Shown: piece by piece, positions 17,461 to 26,655 of the stretch
Numbering within the stretch: the first letter of the stretch is position 1
How the letters are laid out: every line of letters begins with the position of its first letter
Source: Pseudomonas sp. CFBP 13711
GTDB lineage: Bacteria > Pseudomonadota > Gammaproteobacteria > Pseudomonadales > Pseudomonadaceae
Direction: 5' to 3'
DNA length: 64,000 nt
NCBI RefSeq assembly: GCF_014842265.1
Contig: NZ_JACYVI010000004.1
Coordinates: forward strand, 310,001 to 374,000
Translations under genes and position numbers: made by a program
The notes under the pieces: generated by a model
Told to the model about the DNA's origin: nothing
Database searches by the model: none
What the model saw: only the letters and a program-made list of their open reading frames with translations

Positions 17461-18340
17461 CTCCATCGAAGACCTGCGCTTGGCTGTCGCCCTGAGCCGT
17501 GCCGAATCCCTGAGTGCGGCGGCCAGAGCGCTCAATGTTTCGCCGCCGGCGCTGTCCATGCGCCTGCGCAAACTGGAGACCCTACTGGGCCTGACCCTGG
17601 CCAACCGCGACGCCCGCCGCCTGAGCCTGACGGCCGATGGCGAACGCTTCTCCCGGGAAAGCGCGCTGTTGCTGGAACAGCTGGAAGCACTGCCCGAGTC
17701 CTTCCGGCAAAAGGACGAAAGACTGGTCGGCACCCTGCGACTGGCGGCGCCGTTCGGTTTCGGACGACAGCGACTGGCGCCGCTGCTGGCGCGTTTCATC
17801 CGGCTGCATCCGCAGCTGTGCCTGCACCTGGACCTGCGCGAAACACCTTGGCCGGATCGCCACGACAGCGACGCCGTGATCCACATCGGCCACCTCAACG
17901 ACAGCCTGTGGACCGCGCGGCAACTGTCCCCCAACGAACGCTGGCTGTGCGCAAGCCCGGCCTACCTGCAAGAACACGGCGAGCCGACGTCGCCTGACCA
18001 ACTTAGCGCCCACCGCTGTATCTGCATCCGCGAGAACGACGAAGACGTCACCCTCTGGCACCTGCGCAAAGGCCCCGCCCGCAAAACCCTGCGCGTCGAA
18101 CCGGCCCTGCTGACCAACGACGGCAGCGTCGCCCGCCGCTGGGCCGAACAAGGCCTGGGCCTGGTGTTGCGCTCGCAATGGGACGTCAGCGACGCCATCG
18201 CCAGCGGCAACCTCATCCGCGTCCTCGCCGACTGGAACTTCGACAGCGCCCCCGTCAACCTCCTCGTACCCTCCCGCAAACTGCGCAGCCCGAGGGTGCA
18301 AGCGTTAGTGGCGTTTCTGGAAGATGCGTTGAAGGTGTGA
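17456..18340 (+). CDS. LysR family transcriptional regulator
   Basis: A 294-residue LTTR. The winged helix-turn-helix is at residues about 1-60 (AVALSRAESLSAAARALNVS then PPALSMRLRKLE), followed by a periplasmic-binding-like effector domain from about 90. The gene is divergent from the DSD1-RidA-oxidase-GNAT operon and so is its probable regulator, with a D-amino acid as a possible inducer (inference). The start ATG 17456 has only a weak ribosome site and lies within an inverted repeat. Confidence 0.9.
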   Translation: MISIEDLRLAVALSRAESLSAAARALNVSPPALSMRLRKLETLLGLTLANRDARRLSLTADGERFSRESALLLEQLEALPESFRQKDERLVGTLRLAAPFGFGRQRLAPLLARFIRLHPQLCLHLDLRETPWPDRHDSDAVIHIGHLNDSLWTARQLSPNERWLCASPAYLQEHGEPTSPDQLSAHRCICIRENDEDVTLWHLRKGPARKTLRVEPALLTNDGSVARRWAEQGLGLVLRSQWDVSDAIASGNLIRVLADWNFDSAPVNLLVPSRKLRSPRVQALVAFLEDALKV

Positions 18341-18402
18341 ACGGCGAGTTCGATCGGCAAGCAGGCGTTACACCGCAACAACGTCGGCGCTGCGACTGGC
18401 CT

Positions 18403-18426
18403 CTTCCCGGCTAAAGCCGGTCCTAC
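18403..18426. repeat. Single REP palindrome
   Basis: A copy of the CCGGCTAAAGCCGG-core REP ending in TCCTAC. It lies shortly before the structured element at 18441. Confidence 0.8.
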
Positions 18427-18440
18427 TAAGCGTAAGCGCG

Positions 18441-18740
18441 CTTTTGATCTTCGTGCGCAAAAAGCCCAGACACCGCCAATCGCGACTTTGGTGCAGGCTG
18501 AACGCAGGTCTCGCGGAGTGGGCCGAGCGGCATGGATGCCGCGAGAGCCGCCCCCCGCCATGGATGGCGGATGGCGGCGGGTCCACGGAGCGGGACCGGA
18601 GTGAAGGAACCCGACGAAGTTGGGCCCAACCGAGAGCAAGCACCCTTGGTTACTTGGGGTGCTTTTCCAAGTAACTCGCCGAAGGCGAAACAGTCTGCCC
18701 CCAGGCAGACGCCCTTGATCTTGATCTTGATCTTGATTAA
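18441..18740 (+). repeat. Dispersed structured element, copy A
   Basis: An approximately 300-base non-coding element homologous to 39187-39503, lying between two convergent genes. Predicted helices: long-range stem 18507-18514 with 18590-18597; hairpin 18527-18542 (arms GCGGCAT/ATGCCGC); outer stem 18547-18552 with 18573-18578 closing hairpin 18555-18570 (CCGCCAT/ATGGCGG); stem 18640-18645 with 18657-18662, which competes with 18649-18657 paired to 18667-18675; and hairpin 18693-18710. Many pairs differ between the copies yet remain complementary. Strand is given by the conserved reading direction and is not certain. Short open frames in it look like artefacts. It could be an RNA, a transcript-end structure or a DNA-level mobile repeat. 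Confidence 0.75.
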
Positions 18741-18746
18741 AAAAAA

Positions 18747-19460
18747 TCACTTCACCGCATAGACCTTGCGCACATACACCGTACTGGTCCACGCACAAAA
18801 CGCCCCCTTCACCACAAACACCGTATCCCCCGGATTAACCGTCACCTCACCGCCCTCATCATCGGCCAGCGTCACGCTCCCCTCCAACAGATGCATCAAC
18901 TCATGCAACCGATGCGCACGACCATGGCGCTGATACGGCGTCGAATCCCAGATCCCCACCTTCAACGCCGTCACCTCATCCTCGAACAGACTCAACGCCC
19001 GACACTGCGGCGCAGGCCCGATCAAAATCGGCGGCTCCAGCGTCGCAGACGGCTCCAGCCACGTATGCGCCGGCAACAGCGTCAAACCGGGTCGCGCAGG
19101 GGTATCCGCCACATCCACCGCACAAAACGCCCACTCGCTGCCAGTGCTGGCATGCAACGCCACGCGACTGCCACGGCCAATCACCGCACTGTCACCGACG
19201 CCCAACTCCAGCGTCTGCTCCGCGCTGCTCAGCACCATATGGCCGGCGTGCACCACCAGCGTCTCGCTGTAGGGAAAGTCCTCGATCAACGCGTCGCCGG
19301 TGAACCGCACAAGCCCGGCCGACACCCCGTCATCGCCGCGCCACGCCACCTGTCGCGCTTCGGCAAAGGGATCAAAGGCGCTCAACGGCGCCGAGTTGAA
19401 AGAGGTGGAAACACCGCTGCCATCAGCGCGCGCCAACAACAAAATACCGGGAGATGACAT
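18747..19460 (-). CDS. Bicupin (DUF861-type) protein
   Basis: A 237-residue soluble protein with two cupin halves. The first centres on YSETLVVHAGHMVLSS (about residue 63), the second on HRLHELMHLLEGSVTLADD (seen as HELMHLLEGSVTL, about 184) followed by VNPGDTVFVVKGAFCAW. The second half resembles the DUF861 cupins related to ureidoglycine-type enzymes, but no pathway partner supports that reaction here. It is followed 21 bases further upstream in the operon order by the second GNAT gene, so the two are probably cotranscribed. Role unknown; sugar or amino-acid sensing or isomerisation are options. Confidence 0.8.
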   Translation of the reverse strand: MSSPGILLLARADGSGVSTSFNSAPLSAFDPFAEARQVAWRGDDGVSAGLVRFTGDALIEDFPYSETLVVHAGHMVLSSAEQTLELGVGDSAVIGRGSRVALHASTGSEWAFCAVDVADTPARPGLTLLPAHTWLEPSATLEPPILIGPAPQCRALSLFEDEVTALKVGIWDSTPYQRHGRAHRLHELMHLLEGSVTLADDEGGEVTVNPGDTVFVVKGAFCAWTSTVYVRKVYAVK

Positions 19461-19481
19461 GGTTGATGCTCCGTAAAAAAG

Positions 19482-20333
19482 TCAGCCGATCGCCTGGGTG
19501 ATCAGCGCAAAAGGTTGCACGCCCTGACTGGCCTCGGGCGGGGTGCCTCGGGCCATCTGCACCACGGTGTCGATGTTCTTCAGGCCCGCCGTTTCCAGCC
19601 AGTCGCTCAGGCCGCAGGCCACGGGGATGTCGATACGCACAAAGGTGTCCGGCACCTGCGCAAGCAACACACCGATCAGGTGCTGGGCCTGATGGATGTT
19701 TTCCGTCACCACCGGCCCGATGCAGCGCCCGCGCCCGAACGGCCGCAGCAGGGCGAAACCGCGCAGCTGACCGTCACGCTCGATGCCCACGGCGTGCTCC
19801 ACTTGCAGGTCGCGCAGCACGTCGCGGCGGTCCAGGCCGCTGGCGGCTTTGGCGAGGTCGAGCAGGGCGGCGTGGTCGTCGGTGGTCAGCGCGCGGCAGG
19901 TTTCACCGTCAGCAAGCTCCACCAGCGCCGGGACGATGGCCTGGCCCTGATGCTGCTGCACCCGGCCAAATTCGACGAAACCCTGACTGGCATACAACGG
20001 CTTGCCGGCGACGGTGGCGTTAAGAATCGGCGTACGCGGCTCGCACGCGGCGAGGGCCATCTCCATCAAGCGGCGGCCAATGCCCTGGCCCTGATAATCG
20101 TTGCTGACGATCACCAGTCCGATGGTCGCGAAGTCACCCTGGGAGCAGACAAAGGCGCTGCCGATCAGGCGGCCGCCATCCATCACAACGAAGCCGTCGC
20201 TGACCCGGTGCAGCATCGCCCAGTCGTCCAGGCGATGGGGCCATTTCAGTTGCACTGACAAATCATGGGCGGCGGTCAAGTCGGCCACGGTCATGGGGCG
20301 ATAGGTATAAGAAGGGTGCGGCAGGGCGGACAT
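19482..20333 (-). CDS. GNAT family N-acetyltransferase, two-domain (paralog)
   Basis: A 283-residue protein colinear with the GNAT at 13780-14625, sharing HALSVQLKWPHR-type and GQGIGRRLME motifs, the middle block LDRRDVLRDL and the final LITQAIG. An N-terminal GNAT domain (to about residue 130) precedes a second acetyltransferase-like domain. It starts at ATG 20333 and reads into the bicupin gene. The 255-base gap upstream contains no gene or clear terminator. The duplication suggests that both act on related acceptors in the same D-amino-acid-like metabolism (inference). Confidence 0.85.
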   Translation of the reverse strand: MSALPHPSYTYRPMTVADLTAAHDLSVQLKWPHRLDDWAMLHRVSDGFVVMDGGRLIGSAFVCSQGDFATIGLVIVSNDYQGQGIGRRLMEMALAACEPRTPILNATVAGKPLYASQGFVEFGRVQQHQGQAIVPALVELADGETCRALTTDDHAALLDLAKAASGLDRRDVLRDLQVEHAVGIERDGQLRGFALLRPFGRGRCIGPVVTENIHQAQHLIGVLLAQVPDTFVRIDIPVACGLSDWLETAGLKNIDTVVQMARGTPPEASQGVQPFALITQAIG

Positions 20334-20588
20334 GGCGAGGCTCCGTTATGCGTTATTCAAGTGGCACTGAACGCCTGTATCCCACCTGATGTGAGGGCTG
20401 ACAAGAGGGCTCGGGATATTCGGCAGATTCGTCGCGCCCCGGGGGACGGGACCCTACTTCGTACTTAAATCCGGGGCGAGGGCGGCAGCAAATGCCACGG
20501 GACATTGATGCTGAATAACACGGCACCGAGCGCTTTTTTCAAGCAGTTGCAGCGGGCGGTAGACAGACTTTTGCCGGATGGGCACCGT

Positions 20589-21545
20589 TCATGCACCCAC
20601 CGACGCATTCGCCTCACGGCGCGGGCCACGGTGACAATTCAGGCACCAGACAACGCCGGTCACCAGCAGCACAATGGCCGCCCACTCAAAGTTGTCAGGG
20701 AGTCGGTGCTCCCATATAAAGCCGAACACCAGCGCCGCCAATGTCTCGATCACCAGCACTTGTCCACTGAGCGCCAGCGGCAGCAGCCTGCTTGCCTGAT
20801 TCCAGCACGCGCCACCCACCACCGAGGACAGCAAGGCGACGCCCCCGGCCACTCCCAAAACATGCAGCCAGTCCGCGGCGCTGTACGTACAGGCCTGAAA
20901 CCCCAGGACAGGCACTGCCAACAGCAGGGACTGCGCGCCGGTCATCACCCCGGTCAGGAGCGCCCAGTCATGGGACGACACCTCGGTGACTTGAACCAGT
21001 CGCCGAGCGTTGCTCACGGCGTACCAGCTCCAGGTCACCAGTGCGCCCACCGCACACAAAATCCCGCCAACGTTGGTCAATGCATCCGGCCTGTCGCCTT
21101 TGAACAGGGCGTGCCAGCTGATCAGTACGACGCCCCCGACCGCGCAACACAGCGAAGGAATCAGCTTGCGCAAAGGGACGGCGTTGGCGTCATGACGGCC
21201 TGCCAGCGTCACGATGACCGGAATGAGTCCGACAATCAGGGATGTCGTGGCGATGCCGACCCATTGCACACCGGTGCCCACCAGCGAGTAGTAGAGGAGG
21301 TTGCCGATCAGGCTCAGCCAGAACAGTGATTTCCAGTCAGCCATACCGAGTTGCGCACAGACCCGGCGCCACCGGGGCATCAACAGCGCTGCGGAGATGG
21401 CGCCGTAGCAGAGGAATCGGATGACGGCGAACTGCAGGCCGCTCAAGCCCGGCGTCAGCTGCGGGCCCAGAAAAATCACCCCCCAGCACAGCCCCGCACA
21501 CACCCCGTAGCCGATGCCTTTTAGCAGTGCTCGATCAGCCAACAT
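20589..21545 (-). CDS. EamA/DMT family transporter
   Basis: A 318-residue inner-membrane protein with about ten hydrophobic segments arranged as two EamA repeats, typical of metabolite exporters (amino acids, drugs). The first half begins GIGYGVCAGLCWGVIFLGP; the second repeat contains GGILCAVGALVTWSWYAVSN near residue 160. The start ATG 21545 (MLADRALLKG) was chosen over the longer open frame to 21767, which is not membrane-like. It is preceded by the AraC-type regulator on the same strand, which may control it. Confidence 0.85.
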   Translation of the reverse strand: MLADRALLKGIGYGVCAGLCWGVIFLGPQLTPGLSGLQFAVIRFLCYGAISAALLMPRWRRVCAQLGMADWKSLFWLSLIGNLLYYSLVGTGVQWVGIATTSLIVGLIPVIVTLAGRHDANAVPLRKLIPSLCCAVGGVVLISWHALFKGDRPDALTNVGGILCAVGALVTWSWYAVSNARRLVQVTEVSSHDWALLTGVMTGAQSLLLAVPVLGFQACTYSAADWLHVLGVAGGVALLSSVVGGACWNQASRLLPLALSGQVLVIETLAALVFGFIWEHRLPDNFEWAAIVLLVTGVVWCLNCHRGPRREANASVGA

Positions 21546-21622
21546 TTCATCCGCTCCAAACCCTAAAGCCACAAGTCTGGGGCAATGGAATCGGGGCGTA
21601 TTGTCCGTACCGGTCGAATTTT

Positions 21623-22351
21623 TTACCCAGGCTGTTTGTGCGCCTTGCGGTATGCGGCGGGTGTCGTGGCGCTGACACGCTGCATGGCCCGGGTGAAGGA
21701 GGCCTGATCGGAGAAGCCTGCACGCAAGGCAATCTCGGCGATCGACAACGAGGTGCCACGCAGCCATCGCTGAGCTTCCTGAATGCGCAGATCAGTGAGG
21801 AAGGTTTGCGGGCTTTGTCCGAACATTTGCCGGAATCGCTGGTGCAGTTGACTGATGCTCATGCCTGCCGCGTGCGCCATGACCTCATTGCTCCAGTGGT
21901 CACCGGGCGTGGCTCGCAGACGGCCCATCAGTTGAGCCATGGGCGACGGCGATCCGACGGTGTCCGACAACAGGGAGGACAGCAACAGCGGGCCGAGCTG
22001 TGAAGCGCTCAAGGCCAGTTGCTCATTGCCGATCAGCTCGGCGAACTCGATCAGCCGCCGGGTGGCGGGGGAAACCGGCACGTACACACGCTTGGCCAGC
22101 GGCGCGATGTGCAAGGCCTCCAGCGTAGTCGCGGCGCAGTCCAGGATCAGAAACCGGCTGTCAACGTGGGTGAGTTGGGAGTGCGCCGAGCCCGGCATCA
22201 CCACGGCTGCCAATGACTGATCGATAGCCCCTTCACGACCGTCCACGTTGATTTCCATTCGCCCGCGGATCGGCAGCACCAACTGAGTGTGGTCGTGCTG
22301 GTGATTGGGGTTTTCCCTGTCGTAGCTGCGGACTTCAAGGTTTACAAACAT
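21623..22351 (-). CDS. AraC family transcriptional regulator
   Basis: A 242-residue regulator with an N-terminal cupin-like sensor domain (HQHDHTQLVLPIRGRMEINVDG, seen as HQHDHTQLVLPIRG near residue 17) and a C-terminal AraC double helix-turn-helix (MAHAAGMSISQLHQRFRQMF, then GFSDQASFTRAMQ). The 77-base gap to the EamA gene downstream suggests coregulation. It also lies divergently from the catabolic island that starts at 22896, separated by 544 bases, and could regulate that as well. Confidence 0.88.
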   Translation of the reverse strand: MFVNLEVRSYDRENPNHQHDHTQLVLPIRGRMEINVDGREGAIDQSLAAVVMPGSAHSQLTHVDSRFLILDCAATTLEALHIAPLAKRVYVPVSPATRRLIEFAELIGNEQLALSASQLGPLLLSSLLSDTVGSPSPMAQLMGRLRATPGDHWSNEVMAHAAGMSISQLHQRFRQMFGQSPQTFLTDLRIQEAQRWLRGTSLSIAEIALRAGFSDQASFTRAMQRVSATTPAAYRKAHKQPG

Positions 22352-22895
22352 AGCGCACCATCCCGCCAGGCGGGTCATTCAGGGTCGAGCATTCGCCGTG
22401 CCCGTGCCCGTGCACCTTACCGATGCGGTGCGGGGGGCGGGATTCTACCACTTGGCGAACAGGCCGTTGTGCCCGCCCGATGTCCTGCACGCCGACACAG
22501 AATGGCTGCACCGCAGTGGCTGAGCCCGGGTCAGTCAGCCGTCATCCAGGGAGGGGGCGAAAGCAGAATCTGCCCTCACCGCAGAATCAGTTAATCCCGC
22601 GCGTACCACGCCACATTATCTGCCGCCCCGACGCCCATTCTTAAGCCTTTGCCCGCCCGAACGCCTTCAAAAGCCCCCTAAAAGCGCACAAACACAGGCC
22701 CTGCCCAAGGCTGGCGCGCACCGCAAACTCTGCTGAGCCCAGCCACCAAAACGGTGGTTTGTATTAAGCACGGGTCGTTTTAGACGGCATATGCTGATTT
22801 CACAGTGATGTAATGAAGCTGTGCTGCAACGAGGCCGACGCGCCGCCAGGGCAGCGAACGCTTGCCACACTCAACTGACTTCAGGACCGCACTCA
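22352..22895. other. Intergenic region between AraC regulator and catabolic island
   Basis: Divergent intergenic region of 544 bases. No convincing open frame was found; the small frames here lack ribosome sites and family motifs. It must carry the promoters for the regulator and the HAD-led gene set, but no clear consensus boxes or repeats stand out. Confidence 0.6.
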
Positions 22896-23564
22896 ATGAG
22901 CTTTCTTCGTCCCAAATTCATTACGTTCGACTGCTACGGCACGCTCACCAACTTCCACATGGGCACCATGACCCGCGAGCTCTTCGCCGACCGCGTCAAG
23001 CCTGAACAGATGGACCAGTTCGTCAAAGACTTTTCGGCGTATCGCCTTGATCAGGTCATGGGCGACTGGCAGCCGTACGACGTCATTCTCAAGACTGCCC
23101 TGGCCCGGACCTGCAAGCGCTGGGGCGTCGAGTACCGCGATGAAGGTCAACTGTATTACGACGCCGTGCCGACCTGGGGCCCCCACGCCGACGTGCCGGC
23201 CGGCCTGTCGAAGATCGCCGACAAGATTCCCCTGGTGATCTTCTCCAACGCCAGCGACAGCCAGATCATGTCCAACGTCGACAAGCTCGGCGCGCCGTTC
23301 CATAAGGTGTTCACCGCCGAACAGGCCCAGGCCTACAAGCCGCGTCTGGCCGCGTTCGAGTTCATGCTCGACAACCTCGGCTGCGGCCCGGAAGACATCT
23401 TGCATGTGTCTTCGAGCTTCCGTTACGACCTGATGTCGGCCCACGACATGAAGATCAAGCACAAGGCGTTCGTGGCCCGTGGTCATGAAGTCCCGGCGAA
23501 TGCGTACTTCGAGTACCAGCAGATCACCGACATCGGCGGACTGCCGGCGCTCGTGGGCCTGTAA
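22896..23564 (+). CDS. HAD superfamily hydrolase, haloacid dehalogenase type II
   Basis: A 222-residue cytosolic HAD-fold hydrolase of the L-2-haloacid dehalogenase subfamily. The nucleophile is Asp12 in ITFDCYGTLTN; motif II is IFSNASDS, motif III lysine is in AYKPRLAAF, and the acidic end is replaced by the SSSFRYDLMSAH block of type II enzymes. Members act on 2-haloacids, but others hydrolyse different C-X bonds, such as azetidine-2-carboxylate hydrolase, so dehalogenation should not be assumed. It is the first gene of the catabolic island, 58 bases before the PuuB-like oxidase. Confidence 0.88.
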   Translation: MSFLRPKFITFDCYGTLTNFHMGTMTRELFADRVKPEQMDQFVKDFSAYRLDQVMGDWQPYDVILKTALARTCKRWGVEYRDEGQLYYDAVPTWGPHADVPAGLSKIADKIPLVIFSNASDSQIMSNVDKLGAPFHKVFTAEQAQAYKPRLAAFEFMLDNLGCGPEDILHVSSSFRYDLMSAHDMKIKHKAFVARGHEVPANAYFEYQQITDIGGLPALVGL

Positions 23565-23622
23565 CTCAAACGCCGTCTCCACGCCGTTTCAGCGCCGCCG
23601 TTTTAGCAATAAGGGGTTAAAG

Positions 23623-24897
23623 ATGGGCAGTGAATCCTATTGGCTCGACACCGCACCGGCCTTCACCGGTGCCCAACTCGGCGGCTTGCCCGGGCAGGTC
23701 GACGTGGCCGTGATCGGCGGTGGATTCACCGGCCTGTCAGCGGCGCGGGCCCTGGCGCTCAAGGGGGCCAGCGTGGTGGTGCTGGACGCCGGTCGGGTCA
23801 TCGGCGAAGCCTCGGGGCGCAACGGCGGGCAGTGCAACACCGGCGTGGCGCAGGATTACGCCGGTCTGCACGCCAGTCTCGGTGCGGCCAGGGCGCGCGC
23901 CTATTACCAGGCCTATGAAAGAGCGGTGCAGACCGTGGTGTCGCTGGTCGAGCAGGAAGGGATCGCCTGCGATCTGCTGCGCAACGGCAAGCTCAAGCTG
24001 GCGGCCAAACCCCTGCATTACGAAGGCCTGGCCCGCACCTGCGAGCTGATTCGCCAGGAGGTGGACGCCGACGTCGAGCTGCTGAATGCCGAGCAGACCC
24101 GTGCCGAAGTCAACTCGTCGCAGTTTCACGGTGGCTTGTTGCAGCGCAATGGCGTGCAGATGCACGTCGGCCGCTTTGGGGTCGGTCTGGCGGAAGCCGC
24201 TGCCCGGCGCGGCGCAATGATTTACCAACACACCCCGGTCAAGGACTGGAAGCCCCAGGCCGGCGGTTATCAGGTTAACACCGCCAAGGGCTCGCTGCAC
24301 GCAGGCCAAGTGCTGCTGGCGACCGGCGCTTGCCAGCACGGCGACCTCGGCTGGTACCGCCGGAGGATCGTGCCGGTGGGCAGTTTTGTCATCGCCACGG
24401 AAGTCTTGCCCCAGGCGCTGATCGACGAGTTGTTGCCGCAGCACCGGGCGTACGTGACCAGCCGCCAGATCGGCAACTACTTCCGCCTGACCCCGGACAA
24501 CCGCCTGCTGTTTGGCGGCCGTGCGCGGTTTGCCATGTCCGACGGCGTATCTGACGCCAAGAGCGGCAAGGTGCTGCAGGCGGCGATGCTGAACATGTTC
24601 CCGCAATTGGCCAACGTGAAAATCGACTACTGCTGGGGCGGTCTGGTGGACATGACGTCCGACCGCCTGCCCCGCGCCGGCCAGCACGGCGGCGTGTTCC
24701 ATTCCATGGGCTACAGCGGCCATGGCGTGCAGATGTCCGTGCACATGGGCCAGGTCATGGCCGAGGTGATGGCCGGCAACGCGGCGGCCAATCCCTGGCG
24801 TGAACTGGACTGGCCGGCGATCCCCGGTCACTTCGGCAAGCCGTGGTTTCTGCCGTTCGTGGGCGCGTATTACCGCTTGCAGGACTATCTGCACTGA
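23623..24897 (+). CDS. FAD-dependent oxidoreductase, gamma-glutamylputrescine oxidase (PuuB)-like
   Basis: A 424-residue DAO-family flavoenzyme. FAD binding is shown by VAVIGGGFTGLSAARALA (about residues 28-45) and VLDAGRVIGEASGRNGGQ. The conserved SMGYSGHGVQMSVHMGQV near the C-terminus closes the FAD site. PuuB-like enzymes oxidise secondary amines such as gamma-glutamylputrescine or N-substituted amino acids, giving an aldehyde and peroxide. With the downstream importer and dehydrogenases, a secondary-amine or opine-like substrate is likely (inference). Confidence 0.87.
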   Translation: MGSESYWLDTAPAFTGAQLGGLPGQVDVAVIGGGFTGLSAARALALKGASVVVLDAGRVIGEASGRNGGQCNTGVAQDYAGLHASLGAARARAYYQAYERAVQTVVSLVEQEGIACDLLRNGKLKLAAKPLHYEGLARTCELIRQEVDADVELLNAEQTRAEVNSSQFHGGLLQRNGVQMHVGRFGVGLAEAAARRGAMIYQHTPVKDWKPQAGGYQVNTAKGSLHAGQVLLATGACQHGDLGWYRRRIVPVGSFVIATEVLPQALIDELLPQHRAYVTSRQIGNYFRLTPDNRLLFGGRARFAMSDGVSDAKSGKVLQAAMLNMFPQLANVKIDYCWGGLVDMTSDRLPRAGQHGGVFHSMGYSGHGVQMSVHMGQVMAEVMAGNAAANPWRELDWPAIPGHFGKPWFLPFVGAYYRLQDYLH

Positions 24898-25005
24898 CGC
24901 CTGCGCTGAGTCGCCCGTTGTAGCGTCACCGTCGTCTGCGTTTCCAGGACGCTCCGGACATCCGTGAGCACTCGAATATCCCGATCATCGACAGGTAGCC
25001 TTGAT

Positions 25006-26643
25006 ATGACTGACCACAAAGACACCCCCGAGCTTATCTCCGGCCCAGACAGCCTGCGGGTATTCGAAGGCCTCAATCGCGGTATGTCGCGGCGCAACGC
25101 CTTGCAGATGCTCGGCCTTGCCGGCGTCGCCGCAGCGGGGGCGGGCAGCCTGTTCGGCAGCGCCGGCAAACTGTTCGCCGAAGAAGCCACAGCCGGCGGC
25201 AAGGGCAAACCCGGCGGCAAGATTCGCGTCGCCGGCATGTCCAGCTCCACCGCCGACACCCTCGATCCGGCCAAGGGCGCGCTGTCCACCGACTATGCCC
25301 GTCACTACATGTTCTACAACGGCCTGACCCGTTTCGATAAGCACCTGGTGCCGCAGCTGGAACTGGCCGAGCGCATCGACAACGTCGACGCCACGCTGTG
25401 GACCATCACCCTGCGCAAGGACGTGACCTTCCACAACGGCAAGAGCCTCGGTGCCGCCGACGTGGTGTTCTCCCTCAGCCGCCACAAGGACCCGATCACC
25501 GGCTCCAAAGTCATGCCGCTGATGGAGCAGTTCGCCGAAATCAAGGCCACCGGCCCGAACGAAGTGCAGATCCGCCTCAGCGCGCCGAACGCCGAACTGC
25601 CGTCGATCCTCGCCGTGTCGCACCTGCTGATCGTTCCCGAGGGCACCACCGATTTCAACAAAGGCATCGGCACCGGGCCGTTCACCGTCGGCGAGTTCAA
25701 GCCGGGTGTGCGCTCGGTGGCCGTGCGCAACAAGAACTACTGGAAACCGGGCCTGCCGTACCTCGACGAGATCGAATTCATCGCCATTGCCGACGAGCCG
25801 TCGCGGGTCAACGCGCTGCTGTCCGGCGACGTGCACATGATCAACGAGGTCAACCCGCGCTCCACCACGCGCATCGCCGCCAGCCCCAAACACCGCGTCG
25901 TCGATGCACCCTCAGGCAACTACACTGACTTGATCATTCGCCAGGACCAGCTGCCTGGCAAAAGCCCGGAATTCACCCAGGCCATGAAACTGCTGCTGGA
26001 CCGCGAACAGGTCAAATCCGCCGTGTTCCGTGGCTTCGCCGTGGTCGGCAACGATCACCCGATTGCGCCGGGGTCGCGCTACTTCAACACCGACTTGCCG
26101 CAGACGGTCTACGACCCGGAAAAAGCCAAGTTCCTGCTGAAGAAAGCCGGCATGGAAAGCATCACCATGCCGGTAATGGCGTCGCCTGCCGCGACCGGTT
26201 CGGTGGACATCGCCGTGCTGCTGCAGCAATCGGCAAAACAGGCCGGCCTCAAGCTGGACGTGAACCGCCTGCCGAGCGACGGCTATTGGTCCAATCACTG
26301 GATGAAGCACCCGTTGAGCTTCGGCAACATCAACCCGCGACCGAACGCCGACGTGATGTTCTCGCAGTTCTTCCAGTCCAAGGCGCCATGGAACGAGTCC
26401 GGTTGGCAGAACGATCAGTTCGACCAGTTGCTGATGCTGGCCAGGGGCGAAACCGACGACGCCAAGCGCGCCAAGATGTACGGCGACATGCAGACCCTGG
26501 TCCACGATCACTGCGGCATCGGCGTGCCGGTGTTCATCAGCAACATCGACGGCGTCGACCAGCGCATCAAGGGCTACGACTCGAACCCGTTGGGCGGCTT
26601 CATGGGCTACATGTTCGCCGAGCAGGTGTGGCTGGACGCTTGA
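25006..26643 (+). CDS. ABC transporter substrate-binding protein, peptide/opine type (SBP_bac_5), Tat-exported
   Basis: A 545-residue periplasmic binding protein of the dipeptide/oligopeptide cluster. A twin-arginine signal is visible at residues about 28-58: MSRRNALQMLG followed by an alanine/glycine-rich hydrophobic run. The mature part has the family block LDPAKGALSTDYARHYMFYN and TGPFTVGEFKPG. ATG 25006 is preferred to the GTG 24964 of the longer frame because it gives a normal Tat leader length. It precedes two permeases and a double ATPase, making a complete importer. The ligand is not known. Confidence 0.92.
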   Translation: MTDHKDTPELISGPDSLRVFEGLNRGMSRRNALQMLGLAGVAAAGAGSLFGSAGKLFAEEATAGGKGKPGGKIRVAGMSSSTADTLDPAKGALSTDYARHYMFYNGLTRFDKHLVPQLELAERIDNVDATLWTITLRKDVTFHNGKSLGAADVVFSLSRHKDPITGSKVMPLMEQFAEIKATGPNEVQIRLSAPNAELPSILAVSHLLIVPEGTTDFNKGIGTGPFTVGEFKPGVRSVAVRNKNYWKPGLPYLDEIEFIAIADEPSRVNALLSGDVHMINEVNPRSTTRIAASPKHRVVDAPSGNYTDLIIRQDQLPGKSPEFTQAMKLLLDREQVKSAVFRGFAVVGNDHPIAPGSRYFNTDLPQTVYDPEKAKFLLKKAGMESITMPVMASPAATGSVDIAVLLQQSAKQAGLKLDVNRLPSDGYWSNHWMKHPLSFGNINPRPNADVMFSQFFQSKAPWNESGWQNDQFDQLLMLARGETDDAKRAKMYGDMQTLVHDHCGIGVPVFISNIDGVDQRIKGYDSNPLGGFMGYMFAEQVWLDA

Positions 26644-26655
26644 GGAGGCAGTGCG

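Noticed and set aside
18444..18762. Small overlapping frames within structured element A, starting for example MDAARAAPRHGW
   Set aside because: The frames are not preserved between the two copies in a codon-wise manner, while the stems are; they are taken as artefacts of the element.
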